64,000 nucleotides of DNA from Streptomyces lichenis (GCF_023218175.1 NZ_JALPTH010000005.1:62001-126000); one strand, 5' to 3'. Positions 24,900-34,275 are shown, counted from the first letter of the stretch. Numbers and translations are program-made. The notes: generated by a model from the sequence alone, not told the origin.

Positions 24900-26194
24900 A
24901 GCTCTCCCAGGCGGCGGATCACCGGGGCGACGCGCTGCACCCCGTGGCGGTAGGCCCCGCGTGCGGCGTCCCGTAGCACGCGCCGGGCCCGGGAGGGCGC
25001 CGGGGACGGCGGGGCGTCCAGGCGGTGGCGGGCCAGCACGCCCGGCAGGTAGCCGGGGGCGGTGGCCGCGGTGTAGTAGGGCCGCGGCGGCGGCAGTACG
25101 GGCTCCCCGAGCAGGGTCAGCACCCGGTCCCGGGCGGCGTCGAAGGCCCGCTCGTACGAGGGGGAGGAGCCCGCCGGGTGGACGCCGTGGTCGGCCGGCC
25201 ACTCCGGGTCCGGCTTCGGGCGGTGGTCCTCGTCCAGGTGGTCGAAGGAGGCCAGCAGCCCGGAGCCGATGAAGTGGTGGTTGCCCAGCGCCTCGCGGAC
25301 CCCGAAGTCGGTGAGGATCGCGGTCGGCACGCCCCGGTGCAGGGACTCCAGCGCGGCCGTGGAGGAGACGGTGACCAGCAGGTCGGTGCGGTCCAGCAGC
25401 TCGCCCATGTGCCCGTAGGCCAGGACCAGGTTGGGCGGCAGCGGGCGGCGGGCGGCCAGCCGCTGGTACGGCAGCTCCTCGATGTGCGTGGTGTGCTCGC
25501 CCGGCTTGGACCGCAGCTTGAGCACCACCTCCCGTCCCGGGTGCAGCTCGGCGTGGCGGACCAGCCGGTCCAGCAGGTACGCCCGCTCGGCCCGGCCGGC
25601 CGGCACGGACGGCTGGGCGGCGAAGACCAGGGTGTCCCGGCCGGACTCCGGCGCGTACGGGGCTCCGCCCAGGAACGGCAGCGCGGCCCGCACCACCGCC
25701 GAGGCGTCGGCGCCCACCCCCTCGTACACCGCGCGGAAGCGGCGGGCGTCGGCGGCCGAGTTGGCCAGCACCACATCGGCGCCGTGCCGCAGCAGCAGCC
25801 CGTCGGCCAGCTTCTCGTAGACCACCCCGACGTACCCGGTGACGATCACCGGGCGGCGGGCGAGGCCGAGCGCGGCCACTGCGTGCAGCACCGCCTGGAC
25901 GGTCCCGCCGACCAGGGCGAGCACGACCACGTCGTACCCCTCGTCGGCGAGCACCCGCAGGAACTCCGCCCCAGTCACCTCGCGGGGCGCCGGTCCACCG
26001 CTGTCCGCCGCCCCGCCGCCCGCCGTCTCGGCGAGCTGGCGGGCGGTGGGGGTGGCGCGGCCCCGCAGGAGGTAGCCGTCCGGCCGGGTACCGGCCGGGG
26101 TGATGCGGCGCGCGGTGAGGGCGCCCCATTTCCATCGGGTGTCGGAGTCGGCGAGCACGGCGACCCGTACCGCTTCTCGGTTGGGTGATGGCAC
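24896..26194 (-). CDS. DUF6716-like putative glycosyltransferase
   Basis: First gene of the minus-strand block. GTG 26194 gives 432 residues beginning MPSPNREAVRVAVLADSDTR, a typical start for this family; a longer open frame reaches 26296 but overlaps the likely promoter. The fold looks like GT-B: an N-terminal Rossmann-like half (VVVLALVGGTVQAVLHAV; PVIVTGYVGVVYEK) and a C-terminal half with VLKLRSKPGEHTTH and VTVSSTAALESLHRGVPTAI, resembling the nucleotide-sugar site of capsule and wall-polymer transferases. It probably acts in building the nonulosonate polymer. The acceptor is unknown. Confidence 0.65.
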   Translation of the reverse strand: MPSPNREAVRVAVLADSDTRWKWGALTARRITPAGTRPDGYLLRGRATPTARQLAETAGGGAADSGGPAPREVTGAEFLRVLADEGYDVVVLALVGGTVQAVLHAVAALGLARRPVIVTGYVGVVYEKLADGLLLRHGADVVLANSAADARRFRAVYEGVGADASAVVRAALPFLGGAPYAPESGRDTLVFAAQPSVPAGRAERAYLLDRLVRHAELHPGREVVLKLRSKPGEHTTHIEELPYQRLAARRPLPPNLVLAYGHMGELLDRTDLLVTVSSTAALESLHRGVPTAILTDFGVREALGNHHFIGSGLLASFDHLDEDHRPKPDPEWPADHGVHPAGSSPSYERAFDAARDRVLTLLGEPVLPPPRPYYTAATAPGYLPGVLARHRLDAPPSPAPSRARRVLRDAARGAYRHGVQRVAPVIRRLGEL

Positions 26195-26360
26195 GCCGAG
26201 GACGTTAGGAAGGCACCGGCCCCAGCGGCCCAACTGCGCCGCAACAAAGGGTGAACAGCGGTTTGTCGGAACCGAGTTCGCCACGGTGCCGCCCACTGTT
26301 CACCGTCCGGCCGCCTCCCGGTCGGCGCCCGTGGCGGACGGCCTGCCTAGCGTCGGAGGC

Positions 26361-27380
26361 GTGGTCAAGCTCTCCGTCGTCGTGCCGTTCTTCAACGTGC
26401 AGACATACGCCTCCGACACCCTGCTCGCGCTGCGCGCCGACGCCCGCGAGGACATCGAGTTCCTTCTCGTCGACGACTGCTCGACGGACCGGACACCCGA
26501 CATCCTCAAGCGGGCCGCCCGCGAGCTGCCCGGCGCCCGGCTGCTCACCCACGAGGTGAACAAGGGCCTGGCCAGCGCCCGCAACACCGGGCTCGACGCG
26601 GCCCGCGGGGAGTACCTGGCGTTCCTGGACGGCGACGACTGGACGGCCCCGGGCCACTTCACCGGGCTGCTGGCCGCCATCGAGGAGCTGGGCTGCGACT
26701 TCGTCCGCACCGACCATGTGGTGTGCACCGGCAAAGCCCGCAAGATCGCCCGAGTGCCCGTCGGCAGGCGCGGAGTGGTGCTGAAGCCCCGGGAGGCGAT
26801 CCTCCCCGCCGACCGCTCCACCTCCGTGGACTACCCGTACGCCTGGGCCGGGATGTACCACCGGCGGCTGGCCGAGCGCGGGCTGCTGCACTTCACCGAT
26901 GGGCTGCGCACCGCCGAGGACCGGCCGTGGATCTGGCGGCTGCACCGGGAGGCGGAGTCCTTCGCGGTGACCGGGCCGCGCGGAGTGCCCGGCGGGCTGG
27001 GCCTGTTCTACCGGCGCGGGGTCGCCACCTCGCTCACCCAGATCGGCGACGTCCGCCAGCTGGACTTCCTGCGCGCCTTCGACCAGGTGCTCGGCGAGAC
27101 CGCGGCCGACCCGGACGCCGAACGGCTGCTGCCGAAAGCCGTACGCACCTACTGCGCGATCATCGCCCACCACCTGGGCAACGCCGACCGCTTCGAACCG
27201 GCGGTGCTGCGGCAGCTGCGCACCCGCGCCGCGGCGGCGCTGCGCCGGATGCCCCAGCCGGTGCTGGACGCCACGCTGGACGCGATGGACGCCGAACGGG
27301 CGGTACGGCTGCGCAGACTGCGGCGGCGCGCCGGCGGCGCGGCCCAGGGCGGCGGCGCCCGCGCGGAGGTGGCGGCATGA
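26361..27380 (+). CDS. Family 2 glycosyltransferase
   Basis: 339-residue GT-A enzyme with VVVPFFNVQTYASDTL, LLVDDCSTDRTPDI, ASARNTGLDAARGEYLAFLDGDDW (the DxD metal site is in DGDDW) and AEDRPWIWRL, all typical of GT2. GTG 26361 follows CGGAGG. It opens the plus-strand block, divergent from the DUF6716-like gene over a 166-bp region, and its last codon overlaps the start of the polysialyltransferase gene. It likely adds a neutral hexose in a mixed Kdn-hexose wall polymer, by analogy with GT2 enzymes next to POLYST genes. Confidence 0.85.
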   Translation: MVKLSVVVPFFNVQTYASDTLLALRADAREDIEFLLVDDCSTDRTPDILKRAARELPGARLLTHEVNKGLASARNTGLDAARGEYLAFLDGDDWTAPGHFTGLLAAIEELGCDFVRTDHVVCTGKARKIARVPVGRRGVVLKPREAILPADRSTSVDYPYAWAGMYHRRLAERGLLHFTDGLRTAEDRPWIWRLHREAESFAVTGPRGVPGGLGLFYRRGVATSLTQIGDVRQLDFLRAFDQVLGETAADPDAERLLPKAVRTYCAIIAHHLGNADRFEPAVLRQLRTRAAAALRRMPQPVLDATLDAMDAERAVRLRRLRRRAGGAAQGGGARAEVAA

Positions 27381-28738
27381 CCACCCGTATCCTCTGCGCC
27401 TCCACCCTCTACGGGGCGGTCACCCTGGCCGCCGCGCTGGACAGCGGCTGCTTCGGCCCCGCCGACCGCACCCTGCTCCTCGTCACCAACAACGCGGCGG
27501 TACCGGAGACGGCCACCCCGCTGGACCGGATGCCGGGCTTCGAGGCGCTGCGCGACCGGTTCGACGGGGTCCTCTCCTGGAACGAGGCCATCGCCCCCTT
27601 CCACCCCTCCGGCTGGAGCCCGCGCGGCGACGACATCCCCCTGTGGGAGCGGTATCTGCGGATGCTCTGGGAACTGGCCGACGATCCGGTGGAGTTGGGC
27701 GTGGAATCGCTCCAGGTCTCCCCCGCCCTCTCCGTCACCCGGTGCTTCCCCGACGCGCCGATCGACGTCTACGCGGACGGGCTGATGAGCTACGGCCCCA
27801 CCCGCAACAAGCTGGACCCGCTGGTCGGCGAGCGGGTGCGGCGGCTGCTCCACCTGGACCTCGTACCAGGGCTGCGCCCACTCCTCCTGGCCGAGTTCGG
27901 CACCGTGCCGGAGGTCATACCGACCGCGGCCTTCACCAAGGTGGTGGCCCGGCTGGAGGAGGCCCGCCCGGAGTCGCGGGCCGAGGCGGCCGAACCGGGG
28001 GGCGGCGCCCTCATCCTGGGCCAGTACCTCTCCGCCCTCTCCATCCTCACCCCCGAAGAGGAGGAGGAGCTGCATCTGAGCATGGTCCGGGGCGCCGTCG
28101 AGCAGGGCCACACCCGCCTCCTCTTCAAGCCCCATCCACTGGCCCCCGCCGCCTGGAACGAGACCCTGGAGCAGGAGGCCGCCGCGCTGGGCGCGGAGCT
28201 GACCGTGATCGACCGGCCCGAGCTGGCCGAGGTGCTGCTGCTCCGGCTGCGGCCCGCGCTGGTGGTGGCCTGCTTCTCCACCGGGCTGTTCACCGCGGCC
28301 CACTTCTACCGGGTGCCGGTCGCCCGGATCGGCACCGGTCTGCTGCTGGAGCGCCTCACCCCGTACGAGAACAGCAACCGCATCCCGGTGACGCTGGCCG
28401 ACGTCCTGCTGCCCGATCTGGCGGCCGGCCGCTCCGGCCCGCCGTTCGCCGCCGCCGACCCGCTCGGCCCGGCCGGCGGCAATCTGCCGGGCCTGGTGGC
28501 GGCGGTCGGCTTCGCGATGCAGCCCAAGATCCGCCCGGACCTGCGGACCGCCGCCGAGCGGTTCCTCGGCGCCCATCTGGACGAGACCGTCCGCCGCTAC
28601 TTCAAGCGCCGCCGCCTCACCGCCCTCGGCCTCCCCGGCGGCCTGCCGATGCCCCGCCGCGCGGTGGTCCGCCGCCTCTCCCGGCAGCCCGCCGTCCGCC
28701 GGGTGGCCCGGCGGGTGCGCAAGGCGGCGGGGAAGTAG
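27377..28738 (+). CDS. Polysialyltransferase family protein
   Basis: 453-residue protein resembling the POLYST (alpha-2,8-polysialyltransferase) family. Key segments are ILCASTLYGAVTLAAAL at the N terminus, IDVYADGLMSYGP in the middle, then LFKPHPLAP and ACFSTGLFTAAHFY, corresponding to the HP and S/T nucleotide-binding motifs of bacterial sialyltransferases (the HP and SS motifs). It is coupled by ATGA to the GT2 gene. With NeuB and NeuA across the divergent promoter it completes a pathway from a C6 sugar to a polymerised nine-carbon acid. The C-terminal 70 residues are Arg-rich, possibly membrane-associating. Confidence 0.78.
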   Translation: MTTRILCASTLYGAVTLAAALDSGCFGPADRTLLLVTNNAAVPETATPLDRMPGFEALRDRFDGVLSWNEAIAPFHPSGWSPRGDDIPLWERYLRMLWELADDPVELGVESLQVSPALSVTRCFPDAPIDVYADGLMSYGPTRNKLDPLVGERVRRLLHLDLVPGLRPLLLAEFGTVPEVIPTAAFTKVVARLEEARPESRAEAAEPGGGALILGQYLSALSILTPEEEEELHLSMVRGAVEQGHTRLLFKPHPLAPAAWNETLEQEAAALGAELTVIDRPELAEVLLLRLRPALVVACFSTGLFTAAHFYRVPVARIGTGLLLERLTPYENSNRIPVTLADVLLPDLAAGRSGPPFAAADPLGPAGGNLPGLVAAVGFAMQPKIRPDLRTAAERFLGAHLDETVRRYFKRRRLTALGLPGGLPMPRRAVVRRLSRQPAVRRVARRVRKAAGK

Positions 28739-28752
28739 GGCGGCCCTGGGCT

Positions 28753-28785
28753 GGTGGTCCGGCGCCCCCGTGGTGCCGGACCACC
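28753..28785 (+). terminator. Terminator after the polysialyltransferase gene
   Basis: GGTGGTCCGGC (28753-28763) pairs perfectly with GCCGGACCACC (28775-28785), 14 bp past the stop codon. Confidence 0.8.
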
Positions 28786-28849
28786 GACCCGCGACAGGAA
28801 GGCGCCTCGGACACGGTCATCCCGGCGTGCACGACGATCGAGCCGTCAC

Positions 28850-28963
28850 CCGCTCGGGGCCCACCTGCTCGTCCAGGACGGCCGCCACCTGTTCGAGGGT
28901 GAAACCGAGGTCCTTCAGCGCGATCACGCGGTTGAACCGGGCGAGCTGGGCCGCCCCGTAGAG
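28850..28963 (-). pseudogene. MerR family regulator fragment
   Basis: The minus strand encodes LYGAAQLARFNRVIALKDLG and then FTLEQVAAVLDEQVG, the second half of a MerR DNA-binding domain. The HTH start before it and the dimerisation and effector regions after it are missing; the surrounding frame is Pro-rich non-homologous sequence. About 38 codons survive. The rest of the gap 28786-29145 shows no other gene. Confidence 0.65.
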
Positions 28964-29145
28964 TGTGAGGGTCAAGTATCGGAGAAGAGGGGGCGCGGGC
29001 GGGACCGGGGGAACGTGTCCCGCCCGCGCCAGATGCGCTGAGCCGTAGGTACGGGGGGAACCCCGGCTCGATGCGCTGCCGATGACCAGTCGGCTCACTT
29101 ACTACTGCGCCGGGGCGCCGAAAAACGTCACACCCCTCCGGAGAA

Positions 29146-30255
29146 CTACGACAAAGCGCTGGTCAGGGCCGGTACCGCGGGGCGCGGTGAAATAAACGGA
29201 CGGGCTGCGGAGCCCTCCCGGCCGCGCGCCGGCGCATCCCCCCGGCCGCCCCCGCCGCCCTTCCCGCCGTCACCCTTGCCGCCGCCGCTTCCCCAGCCGC
29301 TGCCGGGAAGGCCGCTGCTCGGCAGACCGCTGCCCGCGCCCCCGCCGTCGCCCGAGGGGCCGTCCAGCAGCCGGTCGCAGAACCGCTCGATGTTGGCGCG
29401 ACCCTGGGCGTCCGACTCCAACGCGGCCTTGCGTCCGTTGTCCAGCTTCCCCGACCGGTAGTCCCGGCAGGCCTGGACGGTCCGCTCCAGCCAGTTCGCG
29501 CCCACGCTCGGCCTGGGCTGCTCGCTCCCGCCCGCGCCGGGATCGGTGCCACCCGGCTCCTCGTCCTCCTCGGTCCGCTCGGGCGCCGGGTCCGCCGGAT
29601 CGGTGGCACCGGGCCGGGGCCGGCCGGGCTCGCGCTCCTGGCTGCCGGTGCTCGGGCCGGGCGGGCTGGACACCGGGGGCCGCCGCCGCTCGGGGGCCTT
29701 AGGCGCCTCGGGGTCGGCCGGCCGGCCGGTGCCGGTCTCGGTCGGCCGGGCGGGCGCGGCCGAGTCGGACGGGGCGGGCTCGACGGAGACGGTGGCGGCG
29801 GGCAGCGGCTCGGCGCCCTTGCCGAGCACCGGGAGCACCCCCGTACCGGCGGCGACGGCGACCCCGCCGACCGCGAGTCCCGCCACCGAGGCGGCCAGCC
29901 CCCAGCGCATCCCCCGTGCCCAGCCCGGGCGCCGGGCCGACGGCCGACGCGCCCCCGCACCGAGCCGTACCGGACCCAGCTCCGCCCCGCGCGCGGCCTC
30001 GCTGCCCGCGGCCGTCTGCCGCCCCGCCCGGAAGGCGGCCAGCGCGGCCTCCTCCCCCGGCAGCTCCCGCCCGGGCGCGGGCTGCGGGGCATGGGCGGCC
30101 CGGACCGCCGCCAGCGCCTCGGCGAGCCGCCGCGCCCGCTCCGCGGAGGCTCCGAAGTCACCGGGGTCGACGGGGGTCGGGAGGTCGACGCGGTCACCGC
30201 GCAGCAGCCTCTCCGCCACGTCATGGTCGAGCCATGCGTTCCGCTCGTCGGCCAT
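29146..30255 (-). CDS. Membrane protein paired with an ECF sigma factor (possible anti-sigma factor)
   Basis: 369-residue protein starting MADERNAWLDHDVAERLL, whose ATG overlaps the sigma gene stop. The N-terminal ~110 residues are soluble and charged, one hydrophobic segment follows (WGLAASVAGLAVGGVAVAAG), and the rest is extracellular Pro/Glu/Thr-rich linker, a helical domain with two Cys (TVQACRDYRSGK and ERFCDRLLDG) and a Gly-rich tail. The layout, cytoplasmic domain plus one TM plus outer sensor, fits an anti-sigma factor, but no zinc anti-sigma HxxxCxxC motif is visible. The function is inferred from its partner. Confidence 0.65.
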   Translation of the reverse strand: MADERNAWLDHDVAERLLRGDRVDLPTPVDPGDFGASAERARRLAEALAAVRAAHAPQPAPGRELPGEEAALAAFRAGRQTAAGSEAARGAELGPVRLGAGARRPSARRPGWARGMRWGLAASVAGLAVGGVAVAAGTGVLPVLGKGAEPLPAATVSVEPAPSDSAAPARPTETGTGRPADPEAPKAPERRRPPVSSPPGPSTGSQEREPGRPRPGATDPADPAPERTEEDEEPGGTDPGAGGSEQPRPSVGANWLERTVQACRDYRSGKLDNGRKAALESDAQGRANIERFCDRLLDGPSGDGGGAGSGLPSSGLPGSGWGSGGGKGDGGKGGGGGRGDAPARGREGSAARPFISPRPAVPALTSALS

Positions 30256-30941
30256 CACAGTTCCTTCTGCGTCCGCGAGCGCCAATGCGTCACACCGGTG
30301 CGGGCCATGGATCCCACCCGCTGCCTGCGCTGCGGCGGTACGCCCTCCAGCGGGCCCGCCGGGTCGGTGACGCCACCGGAGGCGGCGCGTCCGCCCGGGT
30401 CCATCAGCTCGGCGAGCCGCTTCAGCCCGCGGTGCGCGGCCGTGCGCACCGCTCCGGGCCGCTTGCCCAGCGTCTCGGCCGCGCTCTTGGCGTCCAGCCC
30501 CACCACCACGCGCAGGATGACGGCCTCCGCCTGGTCCTGCGGGAGTTGCGCTATCAGGTTCATGGTGCGGCCGGTGGCCAGCGCCTCCATGGCCTCGTCC
30601 GCGGTGTCGGACTCGGCCGGCTTGTCGGTGAGTTCGGTCTCGTCGCCGCCGATGGCGGGGCGCCGGCCGCGCATCCGCAGGTGGTCCAGGGCCCGGTTGC
30701 GGGCGATACGGGCCGTCCAGCCGCGGAACCGGTCGGCGTCCCCGCTGAACCCGCCGAGGTCGCGGGCGATCTGCAGCCAGGACTCGGAGGCCACGTCCTC
30801 CGCGTCGGCGTCGCCCACCAGCGTGCGTATGTAACCGAGCAGCCGCGGGTGTACGGCGCGGTACACAGCACGGAACGCGTTCTCGTCACCGTCCTGTGCC
30901 GCGAGCACCGCGGCGGTCAGCTCCGCGTCGTCCCCCAGCAC
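30255..30941 (-). CDS. ECF-type RNA polymerase sigma factor
   Basis: 228-residue sigma-70 family protein. Region 2 is seen in LLGYIRTLVGDADAEDVASE with GWTARIARNRALDHLR (DNA-melting helix), and region 4 in LPQDQAEAVILRVVVGLDAK followed by a recognition helix near PGAVRTAAHRGLKRL. An extra C-terminal tail of about 40 residues (residues 190-228) extends past region 4. It is coupled by ATGA to the membrane protein gene, the usual sigma/anti-sigma arrangement. The 296-bp region upstream holds no gene; it presumably contains the promoter. Confidence 0.9.
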   Translation of the reverse strand: MLGDDAELTAAVLAAQDGDENAFRAVYRAVHPRLLGYIRTLVGDADAEDVASESWLQIARDLGGFSGDADRFRGWTARIARNRALDHLRMRGRRPAIGGDETELTDKPAESDTADEAMEALATGRTMNLIAQLPQDQAEAVILRVVVGLDAKSAAETLGKRPGAVRTAAHRGLKRLAELMDPGGRAASGGVTDPAGPLEGVPPQRRQRVGSMARTGVTHWRSRTQKEL

Positions 30942-31145
30942 TTCCCTTTACCTGTCCATCATCGCGGCGGGTCACCCACCGCCGCCTCGCGCGGCGCGCA
31001 GCAGCACGCTACGTGGTCATCCGGCATCACGTCCATGTCCAGTAGAACGTGCAACATTCTCCCCCGACCCCCCGTCCACGGCCGGTGTGACAGAAAACGC
31101 AGCCCCGGCGCTGAAGGGAGTACGGGGCCGTACCGCGGGCCCGTG

Positions 31146-31189
31146 GACGACCGGGGCCTCTCCTGTGGGGGGTGGCGGCCCCGGTCGTC
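31146..31189 (-). terminator. Hairpin downstream of the CGNR gene
   Basis: GACGACCGGGGCC (31146-31158) pairs perfectly over 13 bp with GGCCCCGGTCGTC (31177-31189). It lies 49 bp beyond the CGNR stop codon, in the 30942-31237 gap. Confidence 0.65.
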
Positions 31190-31237
31190 TGTAGTTTCCG
31201 GCCGCACCGCGATCCCTCGGGAAACCGCGGGTGACCC

Positions 31238-31837
31238 TCACTCCGCCGGTCCGGGACCCTTCCGCCGGTTGGCCTGGAATCGCGCCTTCTTCTCGCGATT
31301 CCCACAGGTGTTCATGTCGCACCAGCGGCGGGTGCGGCTCCGGCTGGTGTCGAAGAAGGCGGCCCGGCAGGTCGGTGACGCGCACAGGGCCAGCCGTCCG
31401 TCCCGTTCGCCCGTGATGACGCTGATCGCGTCGGCGGCGATCACGCCCAGAGCGTCTTCCACGCAGAAAGCCACCCCGCCATCCGACCCGGAATCCGATC
31501 CGAGCCGCCAGCGCCGCTCGCCCTCGGGGGTCAGGATCGCCACCGCCCGGCCCTGGGCGCTGCGGGCGTTGATGACCCGGACCGCGGAGGCGGGCAGGGC
31601 GTCCTGGAGCGCGGCCGCCGTCGCGGCGGCGTGGATCGACTCCCTCAGCTCCCGGGCGAGGTCGAGCTGGGCCGTGGTGCAGGAGTCCACGTCGAGGCCG
31701 TACACCGCCAGCCAGTCGACCAGCCGGTGCGGCACCGGGATGCGCTCCACGGCGTCGCCATGACGCTCGGACAGGGTCCCCGTGAAGCTGGTCGCCAGCA
31801 CGCTGCCGAGGCGGAAGTCAGGGAACTCAGCACGCAT
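31238..31837 (-). CDS. CGNR zinc-finger (ABATE domain) protein
   Basis: 199-residue putative transcription regulator. The N-terminal two thirds match the stress-sensing ABATE-type domain, with ELRESIHAAATAAA; the C-terminal zinc finger is complete: LALCASPTCRAAFFDTSRSR, then RRWCDMNTCGNREKKARF with the CGNR signature and four Cys ligands. It is divergent from an epoxide hydrolase gene with an 83-bp shared promoter region in which GCCGGTT occurs twice (near 31851 and 31890), so it may regulate that gene. Confidence 0.9.
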   Translation of the reverse strand: MRAEFPDFRLGSVLATSFTGTLSERHGDAVERIPVPHRLVDWLAVYGLDVDSCTTAQLDLARELRESIHAAATAAALQDALPASAVRVINARSAQGRAVAILTPEGERRWRLGSDSGSDGGVAFCVEDALGVIAADAISVITGERDGRLALCASPTCRAAFFDTSRSRTRRWCDMNTCGNREKKARFQANRRKGPGPAE

Positions 31838-31920
31838 GGAACCACCATAGCCGGTTGCACCACGGCCTCAATCGCTGCTAGAACCGTCATTGCCGGTTCC
31901 GTCATGGATCAGGAGGTCTC

Positions 31921-33102
31921 ATGCCCCGCCCCATCAGCGATGTGCACGCCTTTGAAGCCCGCGCGACCGACGCCGACCTCGATGAACTGCGGGCGCGGCT
32001 GGCCGCGGCGCGGCTGCCGGAGGCGGAGACGGTTCTCGGCGCCGCGCCCGGTCCTGGCCGCTGGGGGCAAGGTGTTCCGCTCGCCGACCTGGTCGAGGTC
32101 GTGGACTACTGGCGCACCGGGTACGACTGGCGGTCGTTCGAGGAGCGCCTCGACCGGATCGGCCAGTTCCGCACCACCGTCGACGGTCTGGGCATCCACT
32201 TCCTGCACCGCCGGTCCGCACGGGCGGACGCCACCCCGTTGCTTCTGACGCACGGCTGGCCGGGCAGCGTCGCCGAGTTCGTCGACGTGGTGGAGGAGCT
32301 GGCGGATCCGGCGGACGCGGACGCACCGGCGTTCCACGTCGTGGCCCCATCGCTCCCGGGCTTCGGCTACAGCGACAAGCCGGCCACCACCGGATGGGGG
32401 ACGGAGAGGATCGCGGCCGCCTGGGTGGAGCTGATGGGCCGGCTCGGCTACGACCGGTTCGCGGCCCACGGCGGCGACTGGGGCGGGGTCGTCACCACGG
32501 TCCTCGGCGGCAGGTTCCCGGAACACGTTCTCGGCATCCACTCCACCCTCGCGCAGGCGCCGCCCGGGTTGTCCATGGACGGGCTGACGGCGGACGAGCG
32601 CCGGTGGGCCGAGGAGACCCGCCGTTTCTGGCGCCACCGGGCTGCGTACGCCAAGCAGCAGGCGACCCGGCCGCAGACCACCGGCTACGCGCTTGTGGAC
32701 TCACCGGTCGGGCTGCTCGCCTGGATCCTCGACAAGTTCGCCGAGTGGTCCGACACCGAGGACAGCCCGTTCGAGACGATCTCCCGGGACCGCGTCCTGG
32801 ACGACGTCACCCTGTACTGGCTGACGCGGACCGGTGCGTCGGCGGCCCGTATCTACTACGAGAGCCACGACTCGCTCGATCCCGAGCTGCGGGTGGACGT
32901 CCCGGCGGCCATCACCGTGTACCCCCGCGACATCGAGAAGTGCCCGCGCCCCTGGGCGCAGGAGCGCTACCGGCAGATCGTCCGCTGGAACGCACCCGGG
33001 CGCGGAGGGCACTTCCCCTCGCTGGAGGTGCCCGGCTACTTCGTCAGGGACCTGCGAGAGGGCCTCGCGGCGGTGCTCGTTGCCGGCGGCCTGGGCGGGT
33101 AG
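31921..33102 (+). CDS. Epoxide hydrolase (EHN-type alpha/beta hydrolase)
   Basis: 393-residue soluble enzyme that opens epoxides with water. The N-terminal EHN domain (residues 5-110) is followed by the alpha/beta-hydrolase core: LLLTHGWPGS oxyanion-hole motif, PSLPGFGYSDKP, then HGGDWGGV with the nucleophile Asp. C-terminal GRGGHFPSLEVP contains the catalytic His. A ribosome binding site (AGGAGG) lies before ATG 31921. It is divergent from the CGNR regulator. The substrate is not evident; detoxification of xenobiotic or lipid epoxides is typical. Confidence 0.93.
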   Translation: MPRPISDVHAFEARATDADLDELRARLAAARLPEAETVLGAAPGPGRWGQGVPLADLVEVVDYWRTGYDWRSFEERLDRIGQFRTTVDGLGIHFLHRRSARADATPLLLTHGWPGSVAEFVDVVEELADPADADAPAFHVVAPSLPGFGYSDKPATTGWGTERIAAAWVELMGRLGYDRFAAHGGDWGGVVTTVLGGRFPEHVLGIHSTLAQAPPGLSMDGLTADERRWAEETRRFWRHRAAYAKQQATRPQTTGYALVDSPVGLLAWILDKFAEWSDTEDSPFETISRDRVLDDVTLYWLTRTGASAARIYYESHDSLDPELRVDVPAAITVYPRDIEKCPRPWAQERYRQIVRWNAPGRGGHFPSLEVPGYFVRDLREGLAAVLVAGGLGG

Positions 33103-33128
33103 CCCCCGGGTCGGACGCGCCCGGCACC

Positions 33129-34061
33129 TCAACCGCGCCTGATCTCCGCCAGGATGGCGGTGGCTCCCTGGTCGAGCAGCTCGGCCGCCACGGCGGCGCC
33201 GAGCTTCTCCGGGCCGTCGACCGGGCCCGCACCGACGGCCGTCACCTGACGTTCCCCGGTCAGCGAGGTGACGGCGGCGGAGAGGTGCAGCAGCCCGTCG
33301 TCGCCGATCCGGCCCCAGGCGCCGACCGGTACGGAGCACCCGCCGTGCAGCTCGGCCAGCAGGGCGCGCTCGGCCCGCACGCACGCGTCGACCTCGGGGT
33401 CCCCCGTCCGCGCCAGCAGCTCGGCCGCCGGGGAGCCGGTGCGGACCTGGATGCCGAGCGCACCCTGCCCCGGGGAGGGCGGGAAGGCGAGGGGGTCGAG
33501 CACCTCGTGCACCTCGGGGGTCAGACCGAGCCGGCTCAGCCCTGCCGCAGCGAGCACCACCGCGTCCAGCGGGCCCCGGGTGGCCTTGGCGAGCCGCCCG
33601 GGAACGTTTCCGCGGATCGGCTCCACCCGGAGGTCGGGGCGCAACGCCAGGAGCTGGGCCACCCGGCGCGGGGCGCCGGTCCCCACCCTCGCCCCCGGCC
33701 GGAGGCCCGCGAGCGTGGACCCGCACAGCACATCCCGTACGTCCTCGCGCGGGCCCGGCGTCGTCAGCAGCAGCGTGCCCGGCGCGACCGAGGTGGGCAG
33801 GTCCTTCAGCGAGTGCACGACCACATCGACCGCCCCGTCCAGCAGGGCCGCCTCCTGGTTGCTGGAGAAAGCGGACCCGCCCGCCGTCCTGGCGACCTCC
33901 GCCAGCGTCGGGGTCACCCGGTCCCGGTCACCGCCCTCCAGGATGGTCTCCCGCCTGAAGGCCACCCCGGGAAACCGCTCGGCGATCGGCGCCAGCCACT
34001 CCGCCACCTGCGCCCTCGCGAGCCTGCTGGCCCGGGAACCGATGCGTACCACGTCGCCCAT
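33129..34061 (-). CDS. hemC: Hydroxymethylbilane synthase (probable second copy)
   Basis: Porphobilinogen deaminase joining four porphobilinogens into hydroxymethylbilane for tetrapyrrole synthesis. ATG 34061 (MGDVVRIGSRASRLARAQ) gives 310 residues. Diagnostic parts are SLKDLPTSV (catalytic Asp region), the Arg-rich substrate sites in GTGAPRRVAQ and RGNVPGRLAK, and LHGGCSVPVGAW, whose Cys carries the dipyrromethane cofactor. It stands alone, away from hemA/hemB/hemD, so it is more likely a paralogue than the main heme gene. It converges with the epoxide hydrolase gene. Confidence 0.88.
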   Translation of the reverse strand: MGDVVRIGSRASRLARAQVAEWLAPIAERFPGVAFRRETILEGGDRDRVTPTLAEVARTAGGSAFSSNQEAALLDGAVDVVVHSLKDLPTSVAPGTLLLTTPGPREDVRDVLCGSTLAGLRPGARVGTGAPRRVAQLLALRPDLRVEPIRGNVPGRLAKATRGPLDAVVLAAAGLSRLGLTPEVHEVLDPLAFPPSPGQGALGIQVRTGSPAAELLARTGDPEVDACVRAERALLAELHGGCSVPVGAWGRIGDDGLLHLSAAVTSLTGERQVTAVGAGPVDGPEKLGAAVAAELLDQGATAILAEIRRG

Positions 34062-34229
34062 TCGGGTCAACTCCTCCGCCGGCGGGATGTGTTGACCGGC
34101 CACCCTACTGACACCGGGGCCCGGCGGATTCCGACACATTGTCTTCAAAGGCGAGGCTCCCGAGGACACTCCCGCGCATCGGCGCCAGCGCCCTCACGGT
34201 GCTCGGCCCGGGCACGGTCGCGAAAGCAG

Positions 34230-34275
34230 CCACGGCCGGCTGCGGCCCGGGGGTCCCGGGTGCGGCCGGCCGTGG
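34230..34275 (-). terminator. Terminator after the lipoprotein gene
   Basis: CCACGGCCGGC (34230-34240) pairs with GCCGGCCGTGG (34265-34275), enclosing a second nested GGCCCGGG/CCCGGG stem. It lies 31 bp beyond the lipoprotein stop. Confidence 0.7.
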
